A DNA stretch of 64,000 nucleotides from Gillisia limnaea DSM 15749 (GCF_000243235.1 NZ_JH594606.1:2290572-2354571); one strand, 5' to 3'. Positions 42,356 through 52,022 are shown, counted from the stretch's first letter. Made by a program: numbers and translations. The notes: generated from the sequence alone by a model not told the origin.

Positions 42356-45244
42356 TTAATCTTTAACTTCTTCCGTTTTAAGTTCAATAGGTTTTTTGAT
42401 TTCATTTCCTTGCTTATCCAGCACTTTTACTTCATCAAAGCCCATTTCCTTAAATTGGTCAAGCTGGGTTGCAGCGTCTCCAACCACCAGGTAAGCCATT
42501 TTTGACTCATCCAGATATTTTTGCGCCAGCTTCTTGTGCTGCTCAAGGGTCATAGCTCCAATAATCTTCTCTTCCTTCTCAATATATTTAGGGTCAAGAT
42601 CATAAGCACTCATTTCCTGTAGCATTCCAAGTAACGACCCCTGAGTTTCAAAACGAAGGGCGTTAGATTTTATCAATGCATTCTTTGTGAATTCCAGATC
42701 TTCGGGAGTTATACCCTCTTTGTATTTGGCGATTTCATCTCTAAAAATTCCTACAGATTCTCCTGTGGTATTTGTGCGTACACTCGAAGAAGCGGTAAAA
42801 GTTCCCGGGATTTTTGATCCGCTGAAACCTGAACGTGCACCATAGGTATATCCTTTTTCCTCACGTAGTATAAGGTTAACATTTCCGGAGAAGGATCCCC
42901 CAAGCTTGTAATTCATCACCTCTGCCGGGAAGAAATCTTCACTGGTTCTTGGTAAAGCGATGTATCCAATGTTGATAACCGATTGCTTGGCATTAGGAAC
43001 ATCCACAAAATATAGGGATGCCTTGTCACGATCATTACTAACATCAAATTCGGGGATATTTACCTCTTTTGGCTCCCATCTTTCGGCTAGACTTTTTGCG
43101 GCTTCTAATGCTTCAGCTTTAGAAATATCACCTACTATATGCATACGACTGACAGTAGGGGAAAAATATTTATTATAATATTCTTTTAGATCTTCGATTT
43201 TAATAGATTCCACAGATTCTACTGTTCCTGAAGTTGGATAAGCAAAAGGGTGGTTCTCACCATAGAGGACCTTGTTGTAAACCTGGTTTGCAATCACGTT
43301 AGGATTGGCCTCATTTCTTTTTATTCCATTAATAGTACTGGTTTTTATGCGGGCGAATTCCTTTTCATCCCAACGTGGTTCAAGTAAAATCTCCTCAACC
43401 AAAGCCATTGTTTTATCAAAGTTACGCGTAAGGGTATTCCCACGAATAACGATAGATTCGTTGGTGGTGTACATGTTGATACTAGCCCCAAGCATGTCTA
43501 TTTCTTCTTCCAGTTCGGCAGGAGTTTTATTGGCAGTACCTTCCATCAGGATATCTGTCATTAAATTTGCCACTCCATTTTTACTTAAGTCGTCCAGTAA
43601 ATGTCCTCCTTCAATAACAATACTGAAATTCACCAAAGGCAATTCAGTTTGTTCCAATCCGTAAACCTCAAGTTGATTACCAAGTGTTTCTTTCCAGGAA
43701 TCAGGAATATTCAATTTCGGAGTTTCACCCATTTCAGGTTGAACAGAACGATCGAATTTTGAAGGGGTCTTTTGTATTTCCTGTTGTACTTCGGCTACTT
43801 CAGATTCCACATTCTCTGTAATCTCTTCTTCAACCACTTCGGCTTTTTCAGAATTTTCTGCAATTAGGTCCAAATTTCCCTTAGGTACAAAGCTTGTAAG
43901 AATGAAAGGCTTGTTTTTAATGTATTCCTTGTAAACGCGCATTACATCTTCTTTTGTCACTGCACGAATGTTTTGGATGTCCTTTTCGATGTAACCGGGA
44001 TCTCCGGTAAAAACATCGTACCGGGCTAATTGGAAAGATTTACCAAGAACACTGCTTATTCCATTGTAAAAGTCGGTTTCCTGGCCAGCTTTAATTCTCT
44101 CGATATCCCTTTCAGTCACACCCTCTTTTTCAAATAAGGCGAAGGCTTCCTCAATACCTGCTTCTACGCTATCAAGATCTACACCTGCATTTGCGGTTAC
44201 AGAGATTTGAAATTTACCGGCAATTTGGCTGGCACTGTTATAGGCAAAAGGTCGGGAAGTAAGCTCCTTTTCTTCTACAAGAACCTTGTATAAGGGTGCT
44301 TCTTTTCCATCATATAGTATTTTCCCAAGGAAATCCAGAGCATAGGCATCTTTGGTATATTGCTCAACTACGGGCCAAACCATATTGAGTTGAGGTGCTG
44401 TAGCGAAATTATCCTCGTGGTAAAGGCGTTTGGTTTGCGGAAGTGTAACAGTTTGTATTTCCAGAGGTGCAACTTCCTGTCGTTTTTTAATTTCTCCAAA
44501 ATATTTTTCTATCAGCTTCTTGGTTTCTGCTTTGTCAAAATCTCCTGCAACAACCAAAGTCGCATTGTTAGGTCCGTAAAACTTATCATAGAATTCTTTT
44601 ACATCAGCTACGGTGGCATTTTGAAGATCTTCAAGTTCTCCAATTACCTGCCAGCTATAAGGATGTCCATCTGGATATAGATTTTTGTCAATTACCCAGC
44701 CGGTGTGCCCGTAGGGGTTATTGTCAACCCGCTGACGTTTTTCGTTTTGTACAACTTCCTGCTGATTGGCAAAGGCAGTTTCAGTTACTGTATTGATTAG
44801 GTAGCCCATCCTGTCAGATTCCAGCCACATTACCATTTCGAGTGCATTCTTAGGCACCACTTCGTAATAAACTGTTCCGTCCTGCCAGGTTCCACCGTTT
44901 AAAGTACCTCCGGCGTCCTGAATCTTTTTAAAGAATTGATCCTGCGGAACATTTTCAGATTCCTGGAAGAGCATGTGCTCAAAAAGGTGAGCGAAACCTG
45001 TGCGTCCTTTTTTCTCGCGGTTAGATCCTACCCCATATTGTATGGCTACAGAAACTATTGGATCCGATTTGTCCTGATGAAGGACTATATTAAGGCCGTT
45101 ATCCAACTCATACTTTTCGAATTCGATTGATAACTCAGGATCTTGATTGGCTCTTTCGCCTCCTACAGCCTGGTCGCAGGAAACAAATGCTACCACGCTT
45201 AAGGAAAGCATAAAGGCCATCAGTTTAAACTTTAAATTTGTCAT
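42356..45244 (-). CDS. M16-family zinc peptidase, two-domain lipoprotein
   Basis: Seen: 962 residues. The lipoprotein signal ends at C23 (SLSVVAFVSC). The first M16 unit carries the inverted zinc motif HLFEH (86-90) and the distal glutamate in ENEKRQR-like QNEKRQRVDNNPYGHTGW. The second unit starts near 510 and lacks HxxEH (LVNFSIVIEGGHLLDDLSKN), so it is the non-catalytic half that completes the clamshell. An acidic linker (EKAEVVEEEITENVESEVAE) joins them. Known: M16B proteins degrade peptides and short proteins at the envelope. Monocistronic with its own terminator. Confidence 0.92.
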   Translation of the reverse strand: MTNLKFKLMAFMLSLSVVAFVSCDQAVGGERANQDPELSIEFEKYELDNGLNIVLHQDKSDPIVSVAIQYGVGSNREKKGRTGFAHLFEHMLFQESENVPQDQFFKKIQDAGGTLNGGTWQDGTVYYEVVPKNALEMVMWLESDRMGYLINTVTETAFANQQEVVQNEKRQRVDNNPYGHTGWVIDKNLYPDGHPYSWQVIGELEDLQNATVADVKEFYDKFYGPNNATLVVAGDFDKAETKKLIEKYFGEIKKRQEVAPLEIQTVTLPQTKRLYHEDNFATAPQLNMVWPVVEQYTKDAYALDFLGKILYDGKEAPLYKVLVEEKELTSRPFAYNSASQIAGKFQISVTANAGVDLDSVEAGIEEAFALFEKEGVTERDIERIKAGQETDFYNGISSVLGKSFQLARYDVFTGDPGYIEKDIQNIRAVTKEDVMRVYKEYIKNKPFILTSFVPKGNLDLIAENSEKAEVVEEEITENVESEVAEVQQEIQKTPSKFDRSVQPEMGETPKLNIPDSWKETLGNQLEVYGLEQTELPLVNFSIVIEGGHLLDDLSKNGVANLMTDILMEGTANKTPAELEEEIDMLGASINMYTTNESIVIRGNTLTRNFDKTMALVEEILLEPRWDEKEFARIKTSTINGIKRNEANPNVIANQVYNKVLYGENHPFAYPTSGTVESVESIKIEDLKEYYNKYFSPTVSRMHIVGDISKAEALEAAKSLAERWEPKEVNIPEFDVSNDRDKASLYFVDVPNAKQSVINIGYIALPRTSEDFFPAEVMNYKLGGSFSGNVNLILREEKGYTYGARSGFSGSKIPGTFTASSSVRTNTTGESVGIFRDEIAKYKEGITPEDLEFTKNALIKSNALRFETQGSLLGMLQEMSAYDLDPKYIEKEEKIIGAMTLEQHKKLAQKYLDESKMAYLVVGDAATQLDQFKEMGFDEVKVLDKQGNEIKKPIELKTEEVKD

Positions 45245-45550
45245 TTTAAAATGTTTTGATTTATGATGGTTAAATATATAGAATTGATTTTTAGGGAATT
45301 GAATATTATCAACAGAAAATGAAAATAAATTGATTTTTTCTCATTTATTGTCGTAAAAATCGATTAAACCAGGTATTATTTTATTGTGAGGAATTGAAGC
45401 ATACTAACCTATCTATACTTTTTCCACTATACTTCTTTTTCTCAATAAATTATCGCCAACTCGTATTGTATATGTTATTATATAACTTGTGCATTTATTT
45501 TAAGGCTTACAGTTGTGCTATTATAGTTTGTTTTGACCAAAAGAGTGTTT
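45245..45550. other. AT-rich intergenic stretch
   Basis: Carries the divergent promoters of the peptidase and methyltransferase genes by position; no clear TAnnTTTG box and no gene seen. Confidence 0.35.
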
Positions 45551-46228
45551 ATGAAGAAGAAAGAAAATGGAACTAAAATAATAAAGAAGCCCTGGCCCAC
45601 TAAAGATGCTATGGAACAGGTTTATAAAATGAAACTTTGGGGTGCCAATGAATCAGATTTTTATTCAGGTTTAGGGTCTCATGACCCTGAGATAGTAAAG
45701 CCGTATATAGATGTATTAAAATCATTTTTAAAATCTTTTAAAAGTCCGCTAACGGTATGTGATTTAGGTTGTGGGGATTTTAATGTAGGAAAAGAATTGG
45801 TTAAGCATACTAAAAAGTATGTTGCTGTAGATATAGTGACAAACCTTATAGAACATAATAAAGGAAAATTTAAAGAGGAAAATTTAGAATTCCTTTGTTT
45901 GGATATAGCCGTAGATGAGCTGCCTTCTGGAGATTGTGTGATTTTAAGACAAGTATTGCAACATTTATCAAATGCTGAAGTTGAAAGCATAGTGAGGAAG
46001 TTGACTGATTTCAAATATGTTATTTTGACCGAACATCTACCTGAAGGAGATTTTGTTCCCAATAAAGATATAATTTCAGGACAAGGAATTAGATTAAAAA
46101 AACGAAGTGGTATAAACTTATTAGCTGCACCATTTAATTTGAAGGTTATGGAAGAAAAACAAGTATTGTCTGTTAGTTTAAATGATTATAAAGGGGCTAT
46201 AGTAACTACGTTTTATAAGATGTTTTAA
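45551..46228 (+). CDS. class I SAM-dependent methyltransferase
   Basis: Seen: 225 residues from the ATG at 45551 (an upstream in-frame TTG at 45533 adds six residues). SAM motif I is VCDLGCGDFNVGKELVKHTK, acidic motif II YVAVDIVTNLIEHN, and a later ILRQVLQHLSNAEV matches the motif IV helix of small-molecule methyltransferases. Substrate unknown. The gene is visibly more AT-rich than its neighbours and has no functional partner nearby, suggesting horizontal gain. Confidence 0.8.
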   Translation: MKKKENGTKIIKKPWPTKDAMEQVYKMKLWGANESDFYSGLGSHDPEIVKPYIDVLKSFLKSFKSPLTVCDLGCGDFNVGKELVKHTKKYVAVDIVTNLIEHNKGKFKEENLEFLCLDIAVDELPSGDCVILRQVLQHLSNAEVESIVRKLTDFKYVILTEHLPEGDFVPNKDIISGQGIRLKKRSGINLLAAPFNLKVMEEKQVLSVSLNDYKGAIVTTFYKMF

Positions 46229-46380
46229 ACTGTAATTTTTTATGGTCTTGCATTAAGCTGTCACGCTTTGTCCGTTCCTCATCATATCCTTGTATTGAAA
46301 TTTAAAGCGATATGAGAAAACTTGGAATCATACTTAAGAAAACATAATCACTGTGTAATTGAAAAAAATGAAATAATAAA

Positions 46381-46758
46381 ATGACTGAAATTTTTCTGTA
46401 TATTTTAGATTGGCCCAAAAGAAAACAGGCAGTTTTGCCGGTCGTCTTTTTATTCCTTGCATTCACTGGTTTTGCACAAACGGTATTTCCCGTAAAATTT
46501 GCTACCCAGGCCAATGTCAAGGTGTACGAGGTTGATTTTGAAACCCAGGCCGACCTTAAAATATTCCGTGTAAATTTTCAAAATCAGGCAACAGACTGCA
46601 GCGGAATCTGGTTTTATACAGATTTTGTGAATCAGGCGCATTGGAAAATATTTTTTACCAACTTTGAAACCCAGGCAGATCTTAAGATCTTCTATGTAAA
46701 ATTCCGCAACCAGGCAGGCTGGAGAAATGAGGAAAAGAAACTACTTTATTGCAACTGA
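46381..46758 (+). CDS. DUF6150-like exported repeat protein
   Basis: Seen: 125 residues. A hydrophobic segment ~17-33 (VLPVVFLFLAFTGFAQ) looks like a signal peptide with a long N-region. The mature part is five repeats of about 18 residues, of the form V-x-F-x-x-Q-A-x-x-K-I-x-x-V/T-x-F (ATQANVKVYEVDFETQADLK, NFETQADLKIFYVKFRNQAG). Two cysteines only (DCSGIW and the C-terminal YCN). Known: DUF6150 has this repeat, with unknown role. The alternating pattern predicts a small beta-solenoid or beta-rich sheet. Confidence 0.75.
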   Translation: MTEIFLYILDWPKRKQAVLPVVFLFLAFTGFAQTVFPVKFATQANVKVYEVDFETQADLKIFRVNFQNQATDCSGIWFYTDFVNQAHWKIFFTNFETQADLKIFYVKFRNQAGWRNEEKKLLYCN

Positions 46759-46761
46759 AAT

Positions 46762-46910
46762 AAATTCCAAATTCCAAAAGCCAAATTCCAAAAGCCAGAA
46801 CTAATTTCATAAATCAAATTTTAAAATCCTTAACATCAAAATATAAAACAAGAACCTTATATGCAACTACCGTCTACCGGCTACTGACTAACGTCTAGCC
46901 ACGAGGGTCA
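46762..46910. repeat. two intergenic word-repeat blocks
   Basis: First block: AAATTCCAAAAGCC twice plus partial copies (46762-46800). Second block (about 46868-46900): ACCGTCTACCGGCTACTGAC-type words built on CTACCG/CTAACG. No coding potential. Confidence 0.55.
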
Positions 46911-46935
46911 ACACACAAACCTCAAAATAAAATAC

Positions 46936-47841
46936 GTGCCACCTATCGACTTTACCCTAAAAAGACTCCTAACCCTTAACCTTCCAACCTTGCCAAAAAT
47001 CCGCCTCCTTTTAATTACGCTATTACTCTTCTCCGGAAATATTCTCATCGCCCAGGTAAAGATCTCCTCCTGGAATCTGCAGAACTTCGGAAAAACAAAA
47101 ACAGAAACTGAAATTAATTTTGTCGCTGAAGTTTTAAAGGAATTTGATGTGGTGGCACTGCAGGAGATAGTGTCAGGATTTGGTGGAACCCAAGCGGTGG
47201 CGAAACTGGCAGATGCTTTAAACAGGAAAGGCGCTAAATGGGACTATGTTGTGAGTGATCCTACTGAAAGTACTCCTTATGCTACCGAGCGTTACGCTTA
47301 TTTATGGAAAACGGCCAGGGTGAAACAGGCAGGTAAGGGGTGGCTGGATCAAAATTATGTGGCTGAAATAGACAGAGAACCCTATATGATGGATTTCAGT
47401 TTTGAAGGGGAGCTCTTTACTCTGGTAAACTTTCACGCAATCCCTAAAAAGAAACAACCCGAAACCGAGATCAAATATTTCAAGTTCCTTCCCGGTAAAT
47501 ACCCCACCAAAAACCTGGTCTTTCTGGGAGATTTCAATGTTCCGCAGAGCCACACCGTATTTAATCCGCTGAAAAAGACTGGTTATCGCCCGGTTTTTAT
47601 GAACCAGAAGACCACGATGAAAATGGAATGTGTGGGAGAGGAATGCCTGGCTTCAGAATATGATAACATATTCTTCAATTCCCGAAAACTTAAGCTGCTG
47701 AATTCCGGGGTGGTATTGATCTATAAAAGTTTTCCCGATATGAAAGCGGTGCGCAGTATATCAGATCATATCCCTGTGTGGGCAACGTTTGAATTTTCTT
47801 CGGAAGGTGGGGAGTTGGAAGAGGTAATGCAGGAGTATTGA
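46936..47841 (+). CDS. exported endonuclease/exonuclease/phosphatase-family (DNase-I fold) protein
   Basis: Seen: 301 residues starting at GTG 46936; no ATG precedes the signal-like segment RLLLITLLLFSGNILIAQ (~23-40). DNase-I-fold motifs are ISSWNLQNFG, DVVALQE (metal glutamate), FLGDFNVPQSH (catalytic Asp-Asn) and SISDHIPVWA (final Asp-His). All catalytic positions look intact. Known: family members cleave DNA, RNA or phospholipids; small secreted ones like this are often nucleases or related to phage- and environment-derived DNA use. A diverged fragment of a second copy lies at 38844. Confidence 0.85.
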   Translation: MPPIDFTLKRLLTLNLPTLPKIRLLLITLLLFSGNILIAQVKISSWNLQNFGKTKTETEINFVAEVLKEFDVVALQEIVSGFGGTQAVAKLADALNRKGAKWDYVVSDPTESTPYATERYAYLWKTARVKQAGKGWLDQNYVAEIDREPYMMDFSFEGELFTLVNFHAIPKKKQPETEIKYFKFLPGKYPTKNLVFLGDFNVPQSHTVFNPLKKTGYRPVFMNQKTTMKMECVGEECLASEYDNIFFNSRKLKLLNSGVVLIYKSFPDMKAVRSISDHIPVWATFEFSSEGGELEEVMQEY

Positions 47842-48163
47842 AGTTTGTAAAATTTGACTAGTAAAGATCTATTCGTTAATGTTACGGATTACAAATCCGC
47901 GCCATTAGGTAGCTGGCTATTCAGAGCTTGATTTTACAGGTTACAAATTCGCGCCCTCGAGTTGAATGTTGAATATTAAATTTTGGAACTTTCCCGAACG
48001 GTACGGGCGGGTTTTGAACCTTGAACTTTAAATTTTACTCCGGTAACAGATGTTTACCTACGGCTGGTTCCCCGACTTGGGCACCGAATTCCGGAGGAAC
48101 TTTTTGAGGAAGCGGTGGAATTTTTTTTTTGGGAAGCTTTGTTATTAATTTAATTAAATGTAG
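47842..48163. repeat. repeat-rich intergenic stretch
   Basis: Two copies of a GGTTACAAATTCGCGCC-like word occur (GGATTACAAATCCGCGCC at about 47885 and GGTTACAAATTCGCGCC at about 47939), then a TTGAA-word run resembling the one at 19681. No gene seen in it. Confidence 0.55.
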
Positions 48164-48478
48164 ATGAAGAAGCTTTTCCTGGATGATATAAGAACTGTTG
48201 AAATGGTTTATGCAGAAGCTGAGGTCGAGAACTTTGATGTAGTTCGTTCTTATGCAGCCTTTGTTAAGTATATATAGAAAAAAAATTGGCTCCCGGAATT
48301 TATCAGCTTTGACAATGACCTGGGTCTGGATGAGAGAGGAGAGGTGGCACCGGATGGTTATGCCGCAGTGAAATGGCTTATTTACGAAAGCGGACTACAT
48401 CTTCGGAATTTAAAGTTTAATGTGCATTCTGCAAATCCCGTGGCGGCAGAGTAGATTAGGGGGTTGTTGGGAATTATA
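48164..48478 (+). pseudogene. cyclic-phosphate-processing receiver-domain (cREC) protein, two internal stops
   Basis: The frame from the ATG at 48164 reads MKKLFLDDIRTVEMVY, FISFDNDLGLDERGEVAPDG, KWLIYESGLHLRNLKFNVHS and ANPVAAE, which I recognise as the small stand-alone receiver-like family (PF20274 type) with the D-D pair and F-D-x-D-L-G active site. TAG stops interrupt at 48275-48277 (after VKYI) and 48452-48454 (after AAE, where the family has AAEQIRGLL). The frame is otherwise intact. A recent pseudogene. Confidence 0.8.
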
Positions 48479-48798
48479 TTAAGTTTTTCAAGGAAAGCAG
48501 CTAAATATTTTAAAAGTGGGCTTTGTTTGACGATATTTATATTTTGCTGTTGGCGATAGTTATTTTTGTTCGAGTTCTCTTGGCCTATTGTCCATAAGTT
48601 CTTCGACGTCCTTAAAGAATTTTGACTTGCATAATGAATGTAGACCATCGGATGGAAAATTTCTAATACTGAAAAAGTTCCAGCTTTGGATAAATCATAA
48701 TAATAGAATAAAAACATAATAAGAATGCAATCATTAAAAAATTGAAGATAGAAAGAACAAATTGTGACAGAGTAGATAGAGGAACAGTATTTGAAATA

Positions 48799-49674
48799 AT
48801 GAAAAAAAAAAGCAAACTGAGAGTATACGCATATCCCCGAATTAAAAAATATTGTTCAATAATTATTGTACCAATAGTGTTATTTATATTGAACAGTTGC
48901 AGCGTAAAGAAATATGAAAACATTTCTTATCTGGAAAATTCATCTATAGCTGTACCACCAACTTTAAATATTTTTTCATCGAAAAAGGAGAAAAATCAAA
49001 ATTCCCCGGTTTTAATTTTTGTACACGGTGGCAATTGGAATAGTGGCAAGAAGGAATTTTATAATTTTTTTGGAAATAATTTTGCCAGAAAGGGTGTAAC
49101 AGTTGTAATTGTTGGGTATACTTTAAGCCCGGATGCCAATTATGATGAGATGGCCAAACAAACAGCGCAGGCAATAAAATGGACAAAAAATAATATTTCC
49201 CAATTTGACGGAGATCCTGGTCAACTATTTTTAACAGGACATTCTGCCGGAGGGCATTTAGTTGCCCTGACTACTTTGAATCCCAAATACGAAATTGACC
49301 CGGCCACAGTTTCTGGGATAATTTTAAATGATGCAGCAGGCCTTGATATGCATCATTACCTTCAAAATAACCCACCTACAACAAGGGATAATTATCTTAC
49401 TACCTGGAGCAGTGATCAAGAGAATTGGAAAAAAGCGTCTCCCATATATTATTTAGATGAAAATACCCCTCCATTTCTTATCTATTTGGGTGAAAAAACC
49501 TATCCTTCTATTACCACAGCAAATCGACGCTTTTTGCAAGAATTAAAATCATTTCAGCCAGATGCGGAGTTTATTTTGCTAAATAAAAAACACGTACCTA
49601 TGATGACACAGTATCTCTGGCCCTGGAATAAAAGATATCGTGAGATCATGAATTTTATGGAGTTGCAGGATTGA
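48799..49674 (+). CDS. alpha/beta-hydrolase lipoprotein, BD-FAE/HSL-like
   Basis: Seen: 291 residues from the ATG at 48799. A basic N-terminus and hydrophobic segment end in the lipobox FILNSC. Fold motifs: oxyanion FVHGGNW, nucleophile TGHSAGGHL, and the late histidine in NKKHVPMM. Known: this fold hydrolyses short acyl esters or feruloyl/acetyl groups; HGG marks the hormone-sensitive lipase and BD-FAE relatives. Physiological substrate unknown. The stretch is AT-rich and sits behind the cREC pseudogene. Confidence 0.85.
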   Translation: MKKKSKLRVYAYPRIKKYCSIIIVPIVLFILNSCSVKKYENISYLENSSIAVPPTLNIFSSKKEKNQNSPVLIFVHGGNWNSGKKEFYNFFGNNFARKGVTVVIVGYTLSPDANYDEMAKQTAQAIKWTKNNISQFDGDPGQLFLTGHSAGGHLVALTTLNPKYEIDPATVSGIILNDAAGLDMHHYLQNNPPTTRDNYLTTWSSDQENWKKASPIYYLDENTPPFLIYLGEKTYPSITTANRRFLQELKSFQPDAEFILLNKKHVPMMTQYLWPWNKRYREIMNFMELQD

Positions 49675-49754
49675 GCCGCGCTTGATTGTGGAGTCGTAGG
49701 TTTTATAGTAATCCCGGGAAGCACCTAAGCGGTAAAAATAGATTTTTTGACTTT

Positions 49755-50003
49755 TCAAATACTAAATTCTTTTATGCAGGGGACCTTTAATAGGTAAGTC
49801 TTCTTATTAAAAATCTGTTCCAGGATTTCAGGGGAAATGGGTTGTTTTTCTGTAAGGTGTAAGGAGAGACGATTTAAAAACTGGAGTACTTCAGGTATTT
49901 CATCTTTATGCAATTTGAAAACCTTTTCTAATAGGTGTTCTTGTTCATAAAATCCTGTCTCAGAGATATATTCAATAGTATATATTTGGTTTGTAATGTC
50001 CAT
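49755..50003 (-). CDS. small hypothetical protein
   Basis: Seen: 82 residues from the ATG at 50003 (MDITNQIYTIEYISETGFYE). A mostly helical centre (HLLEKVFKLHKDEIPEVLQF) is flanked by beta-like ends. No signal or membrane span. I do not recognise the family. It precedes the LytTR regulator gene but in the same direction it is downstream of it, 149 bases past the regulator stop. Confidence 0.5.
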   Translation of the reverse strand: MDITNQIYTIEYISETGFYEQEHLLEKVFKLHKDEIPEVLQFLNRLSLHLTEKQPISPEILEQIFNKKTYLLKVPCIKEFSI

Positions 50004-50152
50004 ATCTCTAATTTCACCAAACCGCAATTTTCTTTCTACAGTTAAAGTCTTAATTTAGAGCTATCATGAGCGTGTTGATTACCTAAAACTCCCCCGACGT
50101 CTCATTCGAACTTGTAGAGGGCTCGAGGAATTGATATTTCACACAGCGGGTA

Positions 50153-50848
50153 TTAGTTAAATTTTGCTTTGACGATTTTACGGTAAGTTTCACCAATAGG
50201 TAAACGAATATTTCCATGGAGATATATACTATTGCCATCAAGCATCTTTATTTTTCCAGAGGAAATAATATAAGACCTGTGAATTCTTAGAAATTTATTC
50301 TTTGGTAGCTTTTTGATAATATCTTTCATATTTCCGTGAGCTATGATTTTCTCCCTTTCCATATGGAATCTGATATAATCTTTCAGGCCTTCAATATATA
50401 TGATTTCCTCAGGAATTATACGGTAGACCTTTCTTTCCGCTTTAATATAAAACTCCTTGTTTTCAGGAATATTACCAAAGGATTCCTGCCAGGCTGAATA
50501 TTTCTCGACAGCTTCATGAAATCTCTGAAAAGTAATAGGTTTCACCAGAAAATCTATTACCTTATATTTAAAAGCATCCAGAGCATATTCCTGATAGGCT
50601 GAGGTGATGATAAAGTTATGCTTGGAATTCTTGCTCATCTGCATGATCTCCATTCCGCTGAGTTCAGGCATCTGAAGGTCTATAAATACTAAGCTATTTG
50701 TACGCTCCTTAAGCAGTTCGATAACTTTATAAACGTCACTACCTGCATAGATAATGTTGAGGGTGGAAACTTTTTCGGCATAATCCTTTAATAAACGAAC
50801 TGCAAAGGGTTCATCATCAAGAATTATTGTACTAATAGAGTTTTTCAT
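50153..50848 (-). CDS. LytTR-family response regulator
   Basis: Seen: 231 residues from the ATG at 50848 (a TTG lies directly before it). The receiver has the DDE acidic cluster, phosphoacceptor near residue 57 (LVFIDLQMPELSG) and K in FLVKPITFQ. The C-terminal LytTR DNA-binding domain spans ~135-231 (KVYRIIPEEIIYIEGLKDYI, LRIHRSYIISSGKIK, LPIGETYRK). Known: LytTR regulators work with LytS-type kinases, here encoded upstream with an overlap of 17 bases. Targets not evident. Confidence 0.93.
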   Translation of the reverse strand: MKNSISTIILDDEPFAVRLLKDYAEKVSTLNIIYAGSDVYKVIELLKERTNSLVFIDLQMPELSGMEIMQMSKNSKHNFIITSAYQEYALDAFKYKVIDFLVKPITFQRFHEAVEKYSAWQESFGNIPENKEFYIKAERKVYRIIPEEIIYIEGLKDYIRFHMEREKIIAHGNMKDIIKKLPKNKFLRIHRSYIISSGKIKMLDGNSIYLHGNIRLPIGETYRKIVKAKFN

Positions 50849-51893
50849 CAAGCTTAATTTCTAATTGGACGCTAAAAGTTTGTTGTTCCTTGTTTATTTT
50901 TATTGAGTGAGCATCGGGATAATTAATCGCTAAGCTTTTCTTTAAATTATCCAGGCCTATTCCTCCTAATTTATCTTTTTTCTGGTTGCCAATTTTATTA
51001 GTGATTTTAAAGAAGAGTGTGTTACCGGTTTGTTTTAGATTGAAAAGAATCGGGTTATCCTTATTGTACTTCCCATGTTTAAGTGCATTTTCCACCAGTG
51101 GACTTAATAAAAAAGGTGGAATTTGTACGGAGGGGTTTTCAATATCAATTTGAAAATTCACAGTATTTCCATCTTCGTGTCGTAACTGGTCAAGCTCAAT
51201 ATATGATTTTATGTAATTAACTTCCTGCTGCAAATCAATTCTCTCTTTATTGGTTTCATAGGTGGTATATCGCATTAGTTCGCCCAGTTTTTCAATTGCC
51301 GACAGGGCTTTATCAGATTTAAAATAAACCAGAGAGTAAATATTATTGAGGGTGTTGAACATAAAGTGGGGGTTGAGTTGGGCTTTAAGGAACTTTACTT
51401 CCGTTGCACTTTTCTCCTCAATGATGTGTTTATTGTATTCTAATAATCGAATATTAAAAATCAGGATCCAAAGAATAGAACTGACAATCAGCGGGAAACT
51501 TCCGTAATATAAATTATCATAAGTATAAAAGGTAAACGAAGTCCCCTCAAAATAATTACCATGTCCCATAAAATGGTTGATTAGGATTTCTTCCAGGATG
51601 TATCTCAGTGATATAAAGAAAATATATCCAGATCCAATACCGAAGAAAACCCTTTTCCAGTTGAGTTTTTCAAATACCCGGGGCAGGATCAAAATATAAG
51701 TAAAATAGAAGGTAGCCAGGAAAATGATACCGGCCGAGATCTCGAAGATATCCAATTTTCTAATTTTAAAAAAGTAGGGGTTGCTAAGTTCAAACTGGAT
51801 AAGCTCAAAATAAGCAAATAGGAACCAAAAAAGGCCATGAAAGAGAACCTCCTTCTTTTTGGTCATAGAGCCGGTATGGGTAAATGGTTTCAT
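50832..51893 (-). CDS. LytS-type sensor histidine kinase
   Basis: Seen: 353 residues. About four membrane helices occupy ~15-150 (GLFWFLFAYFELIQF, IIFLATFYFTYILIL, VFFGIGSGYIFFISL, LIVSSILWILIFNIR). The His_kinase domain has the phospho-histidine in QLNPHFMFNTLNNIYSLVYF, and the ATPase carries LVENALKHG and GIGLDNLKK. No extracellular domain of size, so it senses in or near the membrane. Forms one operon with the LytTR regulator. Confidence 0.92.
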   Translation of the reverse strand: MKPFTHTGSMTKKKEVLFHGLFWFLFAYFELIQFELSNPYFFKIRKLDIFEISAGIIFLATFYFTYILILPRVFEKLNWKRVFFGIGSGYIFFISLRYILEEILINHFMGHGNYFEGTSFTFYTYDNLYYGSFPLIVSSILWILIFNIRLLEYNKHIIEEKSATEVKFLKAQLNPHFMFNTLNNIYSLVYFKSDKALSAIEKLGELMRYTTYETNKERIDLQQEVNYIKSYIELDQLRHEDGNTVNFQIDIENPSVQIPPFLLSPLVENALKHGKYNKDNPILFNLKQTGNTLFFKITNKIGNQKKDKLGGIGLDNLKKSLAINYPDAHSIKINKEQQTFSVQLEIKLDEKLY

Positions 51894-52022
51894 AGGTGTA
51901 AAACTAAAACATTCTAAGCAGGAGCTGGGATGGGTTTGTCGAAAAACAGCAGGGGTTTGTAGAAAAAAGAATTCACACTCCAGTATAAATATGATATTTG
52001 GGTAATCTTAAAAATTAAAGAA

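Noticed and set aside
48164-48478. Stop-codon recoding (amber readthrough) in the cREC gene
   Set aside because: Normal genes in the window end in TAG, and no suppressor tRNA is seen; two nonsense mutations explain it better.
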